From: Candidatus Pantoea formicae
GTDB taxonomy: Bacteria > Pseudomonadota > Gammaproteobacteria > Enterobacterales > Enterobacteriaceae
Assembly: GCF_011752625.1 (NCBI RefSeq)
Contig: NZ_VWXD01000003.1
Coordinates: 1-64,000 of the forward strand
DNA length: 64,000 nucleotides
Direction: 5' to 3'
Positions 55,140 to 63,602 of this stretch are shown here, piece by piece. Every line of letters starts with the position of its first letter. Position 1 is the stretch's first letter. The notes beneath the pieces were generated by a model. That model made no database searches, was not told where the DNA came from, and saw only the letters and a list, made by a program, of their open reading frames with translations. A program made the position numbers and the translations under genes.

Positions 55140-55700
55140 ATGGCTTTAACCACCTTAGACGCAAAAACCGCCCTGATTGTGATTGACCTGCAGCACGGGA
55201 TTGTCCGTCTTCCTGTGACGCCATTAGCAGCAGATGTTGTTGTTGAGCGTTGCGCACAGCTGGTCGACGCATTTCACGCTAAAAACCTGCCGGTTGTAAA
55301 AGTCAACGTAGCAGGTGGTGCACCAGGTCGTAATGAGCAGGCGCGTCACAGTGGCGAACTGCCTGCAGACTGGGCGGTACTGGTGCCAGAAATGGCATTG
55401 CAGGCGGGTGAAATCGCGGCGACGAAAACCACCTGGGGTGGCTTCCACAACACCGACTTGCATGCGCAACTGCAAGCGCGTGGTGTGACTCAGGTCGTCG
55501 TGTGCGGAATCGCAACCTCCATCGGTGTTGAGTCTACGGCACGTCAGGCGTATGAGTTGGGTTACAATGTCACGTTGGCAACCGATGCCATGACTTGCCT
55601 TAACGCAGAAACGCACAAAAACAGCATTGAACGTATCTTCCCGCGCTTGGGTGAAACCGGCTCAACGGCAGACGTTCTGGCACTGCTGAAGTCGTTCTGA
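55140..55700 (+). CDS. Isochorismatase-like hydrolase lacking the catalytic cysteine
   Basis: 186 residues. ALIVIDLQHGIV with the catalytic aspartate (D17) and ATKTTWGGFHNTDL with the lysine of the usual triad. The third position, normally Cys in TDxCVxxTAR, reads TSIGVESTARQAYELGY, so cysteine is glycine. Like PhzD-type members that act without cysteine, it may cleave a vinyl ether or other non-amide bond. Substrate unknown. Co-transcribed with the MarR gene. Confidence 0.85.
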   Translation: MALTTLDAKTALIVIDLQHGIVRLPVTPLAADVVVERCAQLVDAFHAKNLPVVKVNVAGGAPGRNEQARHSGELPADWAVLVPEMALQAGEIAATKTTWGGFHNTDLHAQLQARGVTQVVVCGIATSIGVESTARQAYELGYNVTLATDAMTCLNAETHKNSIERIFPRLGETGSTADVLALLKSF

Positions 55701-55735
55701 CTTTAAGGCGTGCGCGATGCCTAAACGGCGTTGAT

Positions 55736-55777
55736 AAAAAGCCCTGCAATCTGATGAGATTTGCAGGGCTTATTTAT
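55736..55777. terminator. Bidirectional terminator between the hydrolase gene and pqqU
   Basis: AAGCCCTGCAA-N10-TTGCAGGGCTT flanked by AAAAA on the left and TTATTTATT on the right; serves both convergent genes. Confidence 0.85.
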
Positions 55778-55793
55778 TGGGGGGTGATGTCAG

Positions 55794-57917
55794 TTACTGA
55801 AATGCATAACTCACGGTCAAGCCAACACTGTAGTTACGTCCCGGTGCTGGCTCGTAATAGCGCCCATTGCTTTCATTCACGATCACTGAACCCACATAGG
55901 TACGATCGAACAGGTTATCCACGCGACCAAACAGGTCCAGCGTCCAGTTCTGCACCAGCCACTTATAACCGGAGTTCAGGCCAAATACCGTGTAAGACGG
56001 TGCTTTAACATCATTTTCATCGTCCGCTGCAATGTCGCTCATATAGCGCACATCGCCGCCTGCATACCAGCCTTGTTCCGGCGCATAAGCTAATCCGGCA
56101 TACGCCATGTTGCGCGCGATGCCAGGGATGCGGTTGCCATCGCAGCTCTCGGTACCGCAGGCATTGGAACGATAGCGCGCGTCCAGCAATGTCCAGGCTG
56201 CTTTCAGGTGCCAGTCATAGCCGAAGTCTTGATCCAATCCCAATTCCAACCCACGACGACGCGTTTCACCGGCATTTTTGTAGCTGGTGCGGCCTTCAAA
56301 GCTGCTGTCGGAGACGATTTCGTTTTTGGTATCGGTCTGGAATAGCGCAGCGGTAATCAGACCGTTGCCGATACGTTTTTTCGTGCCCAGTTCCACCGTA
56401 TCGCTGGTGGCGGGTTTCAGGTTCAGGTTAAGGCCCGCTTGGTCTGCTGAGCGATAGGACAACTCATTGAGGGTCGGCGTTTCGAAGCCACGACCCGCAG
56501 AAACATAGGCATTCCAGCTGTTATCAATGGCATATTTCAGCGAGGCGGCAGGCAACCAGCGGTGATAACGGCGATTACCGCTGTCGTCCGGGTCAGTTGC
56601 GGTCACGTAATAATCGTTGGAGTCGAAATTCACCGTGCTCAAGCGTACGCCCGCATCCAGTGACCATTTATCGCTGAACTGCCAGGCCGTTTGCAGATAA
56701 GGATCGAGGTTCCACATCAGGTTGCGTTCATTACGACGCATATCACCCTGCACACCATAATCGGTGATGCCGTTATTGGTGGTGAAGTTTTGATAGCCTT
56801 TGCGCTTCTCGGTCATGGTTTCATAGTCGATACCAGCAGTCAGCGTCACAGGGAGGGTGAACAGGGTGTCGCGATGAGTCCAGCGAGTATCAATGCCTTG
56901 ATAGTGACGCGCCAGCGAAATCACGCCACCGGGATAACCGGCCTTCAACTGGGTTGCCATGGGAATGGATTGGTACTGCGTGGTTTCGCGTTCACCGGCG
57001 TACAGCATCACGCTGAGATCATCGTTCTCACTCATCTGGCGCTGATAATGTAAGCCAGCCTGCGTCTGGTCAACGGTCTTACGTGCGTTATACAGCGTCA
57101 CGTTGCTGGCGACCTGACGCGGATTATCTTTCCACTGTGCTTCGGTTAATCCACCGGGGTCCTGTGCATCCACGTGCACACTGTTGAACAACAGTGTCAG
57201 GGTGCTGACATCATCGATACGCACACCCAATTTGGCATTGCCCAGATTCTTTTGCGCGGAACTGTGGTCGCGATAGCCATGCGTGGTAAAGCGTGAGGCC
57301 GAAACTGTATAGTTGACGTCACCGGCATGGGTGCCGTCACCGGTGGCACCGCTGGCTTTTACGCTGTTACGCCAACTACCAAAACTCCCGAACCAGGTGC
57401 TGGCTTCCAGTGTGGTCGGTTGCTGGCCGGTTTGCGTCTCGACGTTGATCACGCCACCCGAAGAGTTGCCATACAGTGCCGAAAACGGACCACGCAGCAC
57501 TTCAACGTGATCGATAGAACCGATATCAATATTTGAGGTTTGTCCCTGGCCATCAGGCATGGTGGCAGGAATGCCGTCCACATACATGCGGATACCACGC
57601 AGGCCAAAGGTCGATCGCGAGCCAAAGCCGCGCACGGAAATTTGCAGGTCCTGGGCGTAGTTCTGGCGGTTCTGGATCTGCAATCCCGGTACGCTGGTCA
57701 GGTTCTCGGAAAGATTCACGCGAGGCGCCGCATGGCGCATATCATCACCGGAAACCACGCTGACCGCCGCCGGTGTATCCAATTCAGACAAGCCGGAACC
57801 CGCAGGTGCGGCGCTCACCACCATGGTATTGCTGGCATTATCCGCCGCCATCAAATGCAGGGGGAATAATGCAGGCAGCATCAGCAACGGTGCCTGTCGC
57901 AGTAAAGCAATTTTCAT
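55794..57917 (-). CDS. pqqU: TonB-dependent receptor PqqU (YncD)
   Basis: 707 residues from the ATG at 57917. Signal peptide ending LHLMA-AD, then a TonB-box-like NTMVVSA. Plug domain: DTPAAVSVVSGDDMRHA, GLQIQNRQNYAQDLQISVRGFGSRSTFGLRG, VEVLRGPFSALYGNSSGG. The 22-strand barrel ends in YAFQ. It is very close to E. coli YncD, now known as the pyrroloquinoline quinone receptor PqqU. No strong ribosome site for either this or the 57962 start. No Fur box recognised, in line with a non-iron substrate. Confidence 0.9.
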   Translation of the reverse strand: MKIALLRQAPLLMLPALFPLHLMAADNASNTMVVSAAPAGSGLSELDTPAAVSVVSGDDMRHAAPRVNLSENLTSVPGLQIQNRQNYAQDLQISVRGFGSRSTFGLRGIRMYVDGIPATMPDGQGQTSNIDIGSIDHVEVLRGPFSALYGNSSGGVINVETQTGQQPTTLEASTWFGSFGSWRNSVKASGATGDGTHAGDVNYTVSASRFTTHGYRDHSSAQKNLGNAKLGVRIDDVSTLTLLFNSVHVDAQDPGGLTEAQWKDNPRQVASNVTLYNARKTVDQTQAGLHYQRQMSENDDLSVMLYAGERETTQYQSIPMATQLKAGYPGGVISLARHYQGIDTRWTHRDTLFTLPVTLTAGIDYETMTEKRKGYQNFTTNNGITDYGVQGDMRRNERNLMWNLDPYLQTAWQFSDKWSLDAGVRLSTVNFDSNDYYVTATDPDDSGNRRYHRWLPAASLKYAIDNSWNAYVSAGRGFETPTLNELSYRSADQAGLNLNLKPATSDTVELGTKKRIGNGLITAALFQTDTKNEIVSDSSFEGRTSYKNAGETRRRGLELGLDQDFGYDWHLKAAWTLLDARYRSNACGTESCDGNRIPGIARNMAYAGLAYAPEQGWYAGGDVRYMSDIAADDENDVKAPSYTVFGLNSGYKWLVQNWTLDLFGRVDNLFDRTYVGSVIVNESNGRYYEPAPGRNYSVGLTVSYAFQ

Positions 57918-58071
57918 TATGAAAGACCGTATAAAAGACGTGGAATGAACCAAAAGGAACATTAATCGCGCATATGTTAATAGTTTTGTCGATAAATGGT
58001 ATTACATTTTTATGCATTATATTAAATAAATGCTGTTATTTGACTGACATCCTTCGAGCGGGGAGGTAGCA

Positions 58072-58176
58072 GTGACGTTTGCAGCGTATATGAAGTTGAC
58101 TATCGGCTTTTTTGTTGGCATTTGGCTGATCAGGGGGCAACACAAACGACTCAGCGGTTGCTTGGGGAATTCATAA
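58072..58176 (+). CDS. Possible 34-residue membrane peptide
   Basis: GTG at 58072 preceded by GGGGAGGTAGCA. The product has a hydrophobic stretch LTIGFFVGIWLI followed by charged residues. Good ribosome site and membrane-peptide look, but very short and no homologue recognised; could be chance. It is the only coding-like signal in the 337-base gap 57918-58254. Confidence 0.25.
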   Translation: MTFAAYMKLTIGFFVGIWLIRGQHKRLSGCLGNS

Positions 58177-58254
58177 GCAATAACGTTGGCGAAAATGCGC
58201 TCACGTTGTCCTTATGCGCATATCTCGCCTGGGTCATGGCGATGGCATTTCTCA

Positions 58255-58461
58255 TTAAAGAGACTTGGGTTGACGGACAGGAGGATGCTCCTTGAGCCAT
58301 CGGCGAACATCTTCTGTATCTGAACCCACTTCTCGCACCGCCCGGGTCAATCTTTCTTGGGTGGTATGCAGAGTGAGAGTCCAATAAGTTATTTGCCACT
58401 GTTCAAATAATTCAATGCGGGACAAATTTGACGGGATGCGGCGCTGTATAGGGTCTTTCAT
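58255..58461 (-). CDS. DUF3606-like small protein
   Basis: 68 residues. The pattern RIELFEQWQITYWTLTLHTTQERLTRAVREVGSDTEDVRRWL matches DUF3606 (ExWEVxYWTxxxxxxxxxLxxAVxxVGxxxxxVRxxL). Function unknown; such proteins are small, soluble and helical. GAGG lies about 11 bases upstream of the ATG. No obvious operon partner. Confidence 0.65.
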   Translation of the reverse strand: MKDPIQRRIPSNLSRIELFEQWQITYWTLTLHTTQERLTRAVREVGSDTEDVRRWLKEHPPVRQPKSL

Positions 58462-58752
58462 TTTTTATTATCCTCATGTCATTAATATTGGATTAAATAC
58501 ATAATTAATCCTTATCTGATGAAGAGGTGATTTTGTTTTTTTTGGGCACTGTGGAAAGCAGATAATTCCCTATTGCCAGGTTTTATCAATGATTAGGATG
58601 TTTCTTATATAGAAACGTAAATAATAAGCGTAACGGCAAGCATGTGCTCAGGCTTTTATCGAATAAAAGAGGGGGTGGGGATGCAAAAACAGATGATTGC
58701 TCAAAACAAATATATTTAAAGCAATCAAGCAGAGGTGGTTTTCATAGTTATG
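58462..58752. other. AT-rich intergenic region
   Basis: 291 bases between two short minus-strand genes. AT-rich with T-runs (for example near 58530); no gene, hairpin terminator or known operator recognised. Confidence 0.5.
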
Positions 58753-58992
58753 TTAACAAGACAATAATTTTTTAAAAATATTTGAATAGTGCATTTTAAC
58801 CGATGATTCTTCAGTCTCATCCAGCTTTTTTAGCAACTCAAAACAAAGTGTTTTACGACTGAGCGTTTTTCCCGCGCTTAAAATTTCGCCCACAATCCGT
58901 CCCAAGGCTTCCTCTTCTGAAATATCGCTAGGTGTTGTCACATTATTCTCCATCACCGTTCTTGGTATCTTCGCTACATCGTTGATGCACAT
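58753..58992 (-). CDS. YcgZ/AriR-family small regulator
   Basis: 79 residues from the ATG at 58992 (AGAGG seven bases upstream); the frame to 59019 is longer but lacks a site. EEEALGRIVGEILSAGKTLSRKTLCFELLKKLDETEE resembles E. coli YcgZ (ETLGEIVTEILKDGRNLSRKSLC). These connector-like proteins modulate the Rcs pathway and biofilm under cold or blue light in E. coli. Here it stands next to a TetR gene, and no BluR/BluF pair is seen. AT-rich. Confidence 0.75.
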   Translation of the reverse strand: MCINDVAKIPRTVMENNVTTPSDISEEEALGRIVGEILSAGKTLSRKTLCFELLKKLDETEESSVKMHYSNIFKKLLSC

Positions 58993-59080
58993 ATCAATTC
59001 CTCTAGGGGGCTCAGGCATTCGGAGAGCGCTATGCTTAAATTTAATTAGGAAATGATTATTTCCTAATATGGCAAATGAA

Positions 59081-59698
59081 TTACTCCAGAACCTTCATCA
59101 CCATAGTAATGGTTTTTTTCCCATTAGTCACATCTTGAACTTTACCCACCACACGCATGCCAAATGCTACGCACAGTAGCAGACCTGCTGCTGTTTCAGC
59201 ATCCAAATCAGAGGAAATAGAGCCGTCCTTCTGGCCTTCAATAATAAGCGAAACGAGAAAGTTTTGATTGCGCATCACGGCCTGTCTAACTAACTCTGAC
59301 AGTTCTTCATCCAGCGTTTGCAATTCAACCGTACTTCCGACAACCAAACAACCTCTACGACCTTCAATCTCAACTGCCGAGTCTAAATAAAATTGCAGTA
59401 ATTCCTCAATCCGCGACCTGCCATCCGGGAAATGTTGCAACCGCTGGCGTAAATCGGCATTACGTATAGCAATGTAGCGTTCAAAGACCCGCAAAAAGAG
59501 GGTGCGCTTATCAGTAAATGCTTTATATATGCTACCCGCCGTCAAACTCATGGCTTCGCCCAAATCGGCGATTGATGAAGCGTGATAACCTTTCTTTCTG
59601 AATACTATCATTGCTTTATCTAAAACTTCGTCCATATCAAAAACGCGTGGTCTTCCGCGCTCTCGGGTGACTTTTAAGCTTTGGTTTTCTGATGTCAT
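59081..59698 (-). CDS. TetR-family regulator
   Basis: 205 residues from the ATG at 59698; the frame reaches a TTG at 59704. Helix-turn-helix in VLDKAMIVFRKKGYHASSIADLGEAMSLTAGSIYKAFTDKRTLF (about 26-69). C-terminal ligand domain contains RRGCLVVGSTVELQTLDEE, typical of the AcrR/NemR-like group with one cysteine (about C118). It is divergent from the dehydrogenase at 59999 and may control it. Confidence 0.85.
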   Translation of the reverse strand: MTSENQSLKVTRERGRPRVFDMDEVLDKAMIVFRKKGYHASSIADLGEAMSLTAGSIYKAFTDKRTLFLRVFERYIAIRNADLRQRLQHFPDGRSRIEELLQFYLDSAVEIEGRRGCLVVGSTVELQTLDEELSELVRQAVMRNQNFLVSLIIEGQKDGSISSDLDAETAAGLLLCVAFGMRVVGKVQDVTNGKKTITMVMKVLE

Positions 59699-59998
59699 CG
59701 TCAATTATTTATAGAGTGTTAGTTTCCGATTTATCATATGCGAACTTTTACTAATAATCGAATGGCGATGAATACGAATTCTGTGGCCCCTGGCGCAATG
59801 ATAAAATTGCTCCGGGGAATCGTTCTCCTGGTCTCATTGTTGAAAACTTCTAGCGGTGTTTAAAAAGCATACTGATTAACAAGGTGTCATGTGGAAATTG
59901 AGATTAAAAAATGTCTTTCGGCGCACCTCTCGCCTGGCTGCGCGCAGAAAATTCTGTCAGTCTGACTGTTTTGTCTGAATGCATAAAAGGGAGTCAAT
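59699..59998. promoter_or_regulatory. Divergent region between tetR-type gene and dehydrogenase
   Basis: 300 bases without a gene. A hairpin CCCCTGGCGCAAT-N6-ATTGCTCCGGGG (59787-59817, one bulge) lies midway. The side near the TetR gene is AT-rich with TTATCATATG. Either could be an operator; no clear choice. Confidence 0.4.
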
Positions 59999-60862
59999 AT
60001 GAGTCAGCAACCGATAGTGGCGGTATTGGGGTTGGGCGCAATGGGGCACGCTTTTGCCGCCAACTTACTGAAAAAAGATTTTGTGGTGCGCGGTTGGAAC
60101 CGCACGCGTGCCAAAGGCGAAGACTTGCTAGGTGCAGGTTTGCAACTCAGCGACAGCGCAGCGCAGGCCGTAGAGGGTGCCGATGTGGTCATCGCTATGC
60201 TGTCTGATGGTGACACCACCCGCCAGACCTTGGCCGAAGCGAGTATCGCATTGAAGCAGGGCGCGACCGTTTGCCAGATGGGTACCATTGGCGTAGAGGC
60301 CACAGATGCACTGATTGCTGACCTCAAAAAAGCGCGCCCCGATGTACTGTTTATTGATGCCCCGGTGTCCGGTACCAAAGCGCCAGCAGAAAATGCGCAA
60401 ATTTTGGTGATGGCCAGCGGCGATCAAACAAGGGCGCAAGCGGCAGAGCAAGTGTTTGCGGCGATCGGTAAAGGCACACAGTGGCTGGGCGAGGCCGGTG
60501 CCAGTTCGCGCATGAAGCTGGTCGTCAACAGTTGGCTGATTGGATTGATGCAGAGTCTGGCAGAGAGTACTCGCCTGGCGGAACAATTTGGTTTCAGCAC
60601 CGAAGATTTGTGGAAAGTGTTGGATGGCGGTCCGTTAGCGGCACCCTATGCCAAAATGAAACTCGGCATGATTGCCAGCGGTGATTTCACTCCGCAGATG
60701 CACCTGGTCTGGGCATTAAAAGATGCAAAACTGGCGCTGGATGCCGCAGGAGGCAGCAAGTTACCTGCGCTGGAAAATATCGTCGATGTTTGGCAGCAAG
60801 CGGTGGATGCCGGTTACGGTGAACAAGATCTGGCGGCCGTTTATCAGTATCTGAAACGCTGA
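59999..60862 (+). CDS. 3-hydroxyisobutyrate dehydrogenase-family oxidoreductase
   Basis: 287 residues. NAD(P)-binding VAVLGLGAMGHAFAANLLK, a DAPVSGTKAPAENAQILVMASG substrate loop, and the catalytic lysine in SSRMKLVVNSWLIG. Beta-hydroxyacid dehydrogenase family; the substrate (for example a small hydroxyacid, or reductive reaction on a keto acid or imine) cannot be told. An AraC-type gene follows after one base. GGGAG upstream of the ATG. Confidence 0.88.
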   Translation: MSQQPIVAVLGLGAMGHAFAANLLKKDFVVRGWNRTRAKGEDLLGAGLQLSDSAAQAVEGADVVIAMLSDGDTTRQTLAEASIALKQGATVCQMGTIGVEATDALIADLKKARPDVLFIDAPVSGTKAPAENAQILVMASGDQTRAQAAEQVFAAIGKGTQWLGEAGASSRMKLVVNSWLIGLMQSLAESTRLAEQFGFSTEDLWKVLDGGPLAAPYAKMKLGMIASGDFTPQMHLVWALKDAKLALDAAGGSKLPALENIVDVWQQAVDAGYGEQDLAAVYQYLKR

Positions 60863-60863
60863 A

Positions 60864-61646
60864 ATGAGTAAGCGGCTCAACTTCGATTTCAGCCATCGTC
60901 CACTGGTGCCTTACGCGCACGATTATACGCATGGTGAGGCTGAGCCGTGGCACCACCACGACTGCGCGCAACTCATCCACACCTTGAGCGGGGTCGTGAG
61001 AGTCGAAACGCTGCAAGGAAGTTGGATCGTCCCACCCAGTCGTGGAGTCTGGTTGCCGGCGGGTACGCAACACGCGCTGCATATTGTGGGGACGGTGGCA
61101 GCACGTACGGTGTTTGTGGATCCCTTGGCGCGCGCCGATTTGCCCGCCAGTTGTCAGGTGGTGCAGGTTTCCCCCTTGCTGCGTGAGCTGATTGTGAGTG
61201 CGCTGGCGCTGCCCGAACAGTATGGCTCTGGCAGCCGTGCAGAGCGCATCTATGAATTAATCCTCGATGAAATCCGTGTGATGGATGTGCTGCCGTTTGG
61301 TCTGGCATGGCCCGAAAGCGAGCGGTTGCGCATACTGTGCCAGCGCATTCAGCAGGCGCCGGGCGAAGAGTGGACCTTAGCGCGTGCGGCCAGCCATCTT
61401 TGTGTGGCGGAACGCACATTAGCGCGCCATTTCACGCGCGAGACCGGGTTACAGTTTAGCGATTGGGTGCGCCGCGCGCGTCTGAGTGTGGCACTCGCGC
61501 GGCTAGCCTTGGGTGAATCGGTGCTGACAGTAGCGCTCGACCTGGGTTACGACAGCCCGAGCGCCTTCAGTGCGATGTTTCGTCGCGTACTCGGCGTTAC
61601 GCCAGCGAACTACTTTCCTGCGGCAGAAAAGCGTGGGCTGCGTTAA
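60864..61646 (+). CDS. AraC-family regulator with N-terminal cupin
   Basis: 260 residues. N-terminal cupin: HGEAEPWHHHDCAQLIHTLSGVVRV (about 24-48). C-terminal helix-turn-helices: LARAASHLCVAERTLARHFTRETG and VALDLGYDSPSAFSAMFRRVLGVTPANYF. Similar in architecture to NimR/YeaM. Co-translated with the dehydrogenase. Its last 50 bases overlap the end of the convergent leuA gene, unusual for two conserved genes. Confidence 0.88.
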   Translation: MSKRLNFDFSHRPLVPYAHDYTHGEAEPWHHHDCAQLIHTLSGVVRVETLQGSWIVPPSRGVWLPAGTQHALHIVGTVAARTVFVDPLARADLPASCQVVQVSPLLRELIVSALALPEQYGSGSRAERIYELILDEIRVMDVLPFGLAWPESERLRILCQRIQQAPGEEWTLARAASHLCVAERTLARHFTRETGLQFSDWVRRARLSVALARLALGESVLTVALDLGYDSPSAFSAMFRRVLGVTPANYFPAAEKRGLR

Positions 61647-63282
61647 CTAATGCCTGCAATGACGCTCGCGTCACATCGTTATCGATTCCCACCCCCCAGG
61701 CGCGCTCACCGCGTGCATTGAGGCAACTGATGTAAGTCACCGAACGGCTGTCACTGCGCTTACCCAGCGTGTGTTCGTGATAATCCTCGATGGTGATCGC
61801 CAGGTCATAACGTTGGCGCAAGGCGGCCACGGCGGCTGACAGCAGCCCGTTGCCTTTGCCTTCCAGCGTCAGTTGTTGCCCGCCATCTTGCAGGCGTGCT
61901 TTGAAACGTGTTTCACCTTTGTCATCGCTGTGGCTTTCCGCCTCGAGGAGGCGACGCGAAGGTTGTGTGAGACCGTAGTGTTGACAGAACAACTGCCACA
62001 AGGCGTGGTGCGTCATCTCCTGACCATGGCTGTCCGTTTGCTGCTGCACGATGCGACTGAAGTCCTGCTGCAGTCCGCGCGGTAACTGCAGCCCGTGATT
62101 TTGTTCCAGTAGCCAGGCTGCGCCGCCTTTACCCGACTGGCTATTCACGCGGATGACCGCTTCGTAGCTGCAACCGATATCGATCGGATCGAGTGGCAGA
62201 TAGGGCATTTGCCAGATGACTTCCTGACGTTCGCTGCGTTCAGCGAACCCTTTACGTATCGCATCTTGATGCGATCCCGAGAAGGCGGTGAAGACCAATT
62301 CACCCGCATAAGGATGGCGTGGATGGACGGGCAGCTGATTGCAGCGCGTGACCACCTCCAACACTTGCTGGATATCACTGAAATCGAGTTCCGGTGCGAC
62401 GCCTTGGGTATATAAATTCAGCGCCAGTGTCACGATATCGACATTACCGGTGCGTTCACCGTTACCAAACAAGCACCCTTCAACGCGATCCGCCCCGGCC
62501 AGAATCGCCAGCTCGGCACAGGCCACGCCCGTGCCACGATCGTTGTGTGGATGTACACAAATCGCCACTTGTGCACGCTGGCTAAAATGACGGCAGAAAT
62601 ACTCAATCTGATCGGCATAAACGTTTGGCGTATTCACTTCAACGGTGGCAGGCAGGTTGATGATCATCGGACGCTCCGGTCCGGGCTGCCAAATGGCGGC
62701 TACCGCTTCACAAATTTCCAGTGCGAATTCTGGCTCAGTAAAACAGAACGTCTCAGGCGAGTACTGGAAAGTCCAGGCGGTATCGGTCTGTGCTTCACAC
62801 TGAGCGCGAATCTGTCGCGCACCGGCACAGGCTAACTCAATGATCTCAGCTTTGCTCTGACGGAAAACACGTTCACGGAACAGTGGCGCCGTAGCGTTGT
62901 ACATATGAATGATTGCACGGGGCGCGCCGCGCAGCGCCTCAAAGGTGCGGTCAATCAGATCGCTACGCGCCTGGGTCAGAACCTGAATCGCGACATCTTG
63001 CGGAATGTGGTTTTGCTCAATCAGCAAACGAACAAAATCGAAGTCGGTTTGCGAGGCGGCAGGAAAAGCGACTTCAATTTCCTTGAAACCGCAACGCAGT
63101 AACAGCTGCCAAAACTCCAGCTTGCGGGCACTGTCCATCGGTGTTGCCAACGCTTGGTTACCGTCACGCAGGTCCGTCGAGAGCCAGCGCGGGGCTTTGG
63201 TCAATTGGCGTGAAGGCCACTGGCGTTCTGGCAAGTCGATTACCGGGTAGGGACGATATTTCTCAGCAGGTTGGTTCAGCAT
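61597..63282 (-). CDS. leuA: 2-isopropylmalate synthase, long (type 2) form
   Basis: 561 residues from the ATG at 63282 (AAGGAG upstream); an in-frame ATG at 63306 is less good. It condenses acetyl-CoA with 2-oxoisovalerate. Catalytic and metal motifs: STDLRDGNQALATPMD (about 38-53), CVHPHNDRGTGVACAE, GNVDIVTLA. A C-terminal regulatory domain (about 430-561) gives leucine feedback. This long form is usual in actinobacteria and yeast and differs from E. coli LeuA; other leu genes do not follow. So it may be a second LeuA copy for special metabolism. Confidence 0.9.
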   Translation of the reverse strand: MLNQPAEKYRPYPVIDLPERQWPSRQLTKAPRWLSTDLRDGNQALATPMDSARKLEFWQLLLRCGFKEIEVAFPAASQTDFDFVRLLIEQNHIPQDVAIQVLTQARSDLIDRTFEALRGAPRAIIHMYNATAPLFRERVFRQSKAEIIELACAGARQIRAQCEAQTDTAWTFQYSPETFCFTEPEFALEICEAVAAIWQPGPERPMIINLPATVEVNTPNVYADQIEYFCRHFSQRAQVAICVHPHNDRGTGVACAELAILAGADRVEGCLFGNGERTGNVDIVTLALNLYTQGVAPELDFSDIQQVLEVVTRCNQLPVHPRHPYAGELVFTAFSGSHQDAIRKGFAERSERQEVIWQMPYLPLDPIDIGCSYEAVIRVNSQSGKGGAAWLLEQNHGLQLPRGLQQDFSRIVQQQTDSHGQEMTHHALWQLFCQHYGLTQPSRRLLEAESHSDDKGETRFKARLQDGGQQLTLEGKGNGLLSAAVAALRQRYDLAITIEDYHEHTLGKRSDSRSVTYISCLNARGERAWGVGIDNDVTRASLQALVNAAHAFLPQESSSLA

Positions 63283-63602
63283 GGGGTTCTCCTTATGGGT
63301 CTCCATTCAGTCTGGACCACGCCGCTGCACTCTGCTCACGCAAAACTGACAACACTTACTGCATAACTGACAGATGAGGCTAAAACGTCTCTGTGTTTCT
63401 GCCTCTGGCGGCGAAATTCATTAGGCATCTGCCAGCCGCATCGCATCCGGGAAGCGCGATAAGTCGCGCTGCAACGAAAGAACAACCATTTGCTCGCTGA
63501 GAGAGGGCTTATGCGTTGAACGGCATTTCTCAGATGAAATCAGCATCTGGACTTTAATCGCTACAGGGTAGTCTGGGATTTTGCGCGATAAGAGAAATCA
63601 CA
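63283..63602. promoter_or_regulatory. Divergent region between leuA and a binding-protein gene
   Basis: 320 bases with no gene. AGCGCGA-TAAG-TCGCGCT (63453-63470) is a perfect small palindrome. No T-box, leucine-rich leader peptide or riboswitch recognised. Confidence 0.4.
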
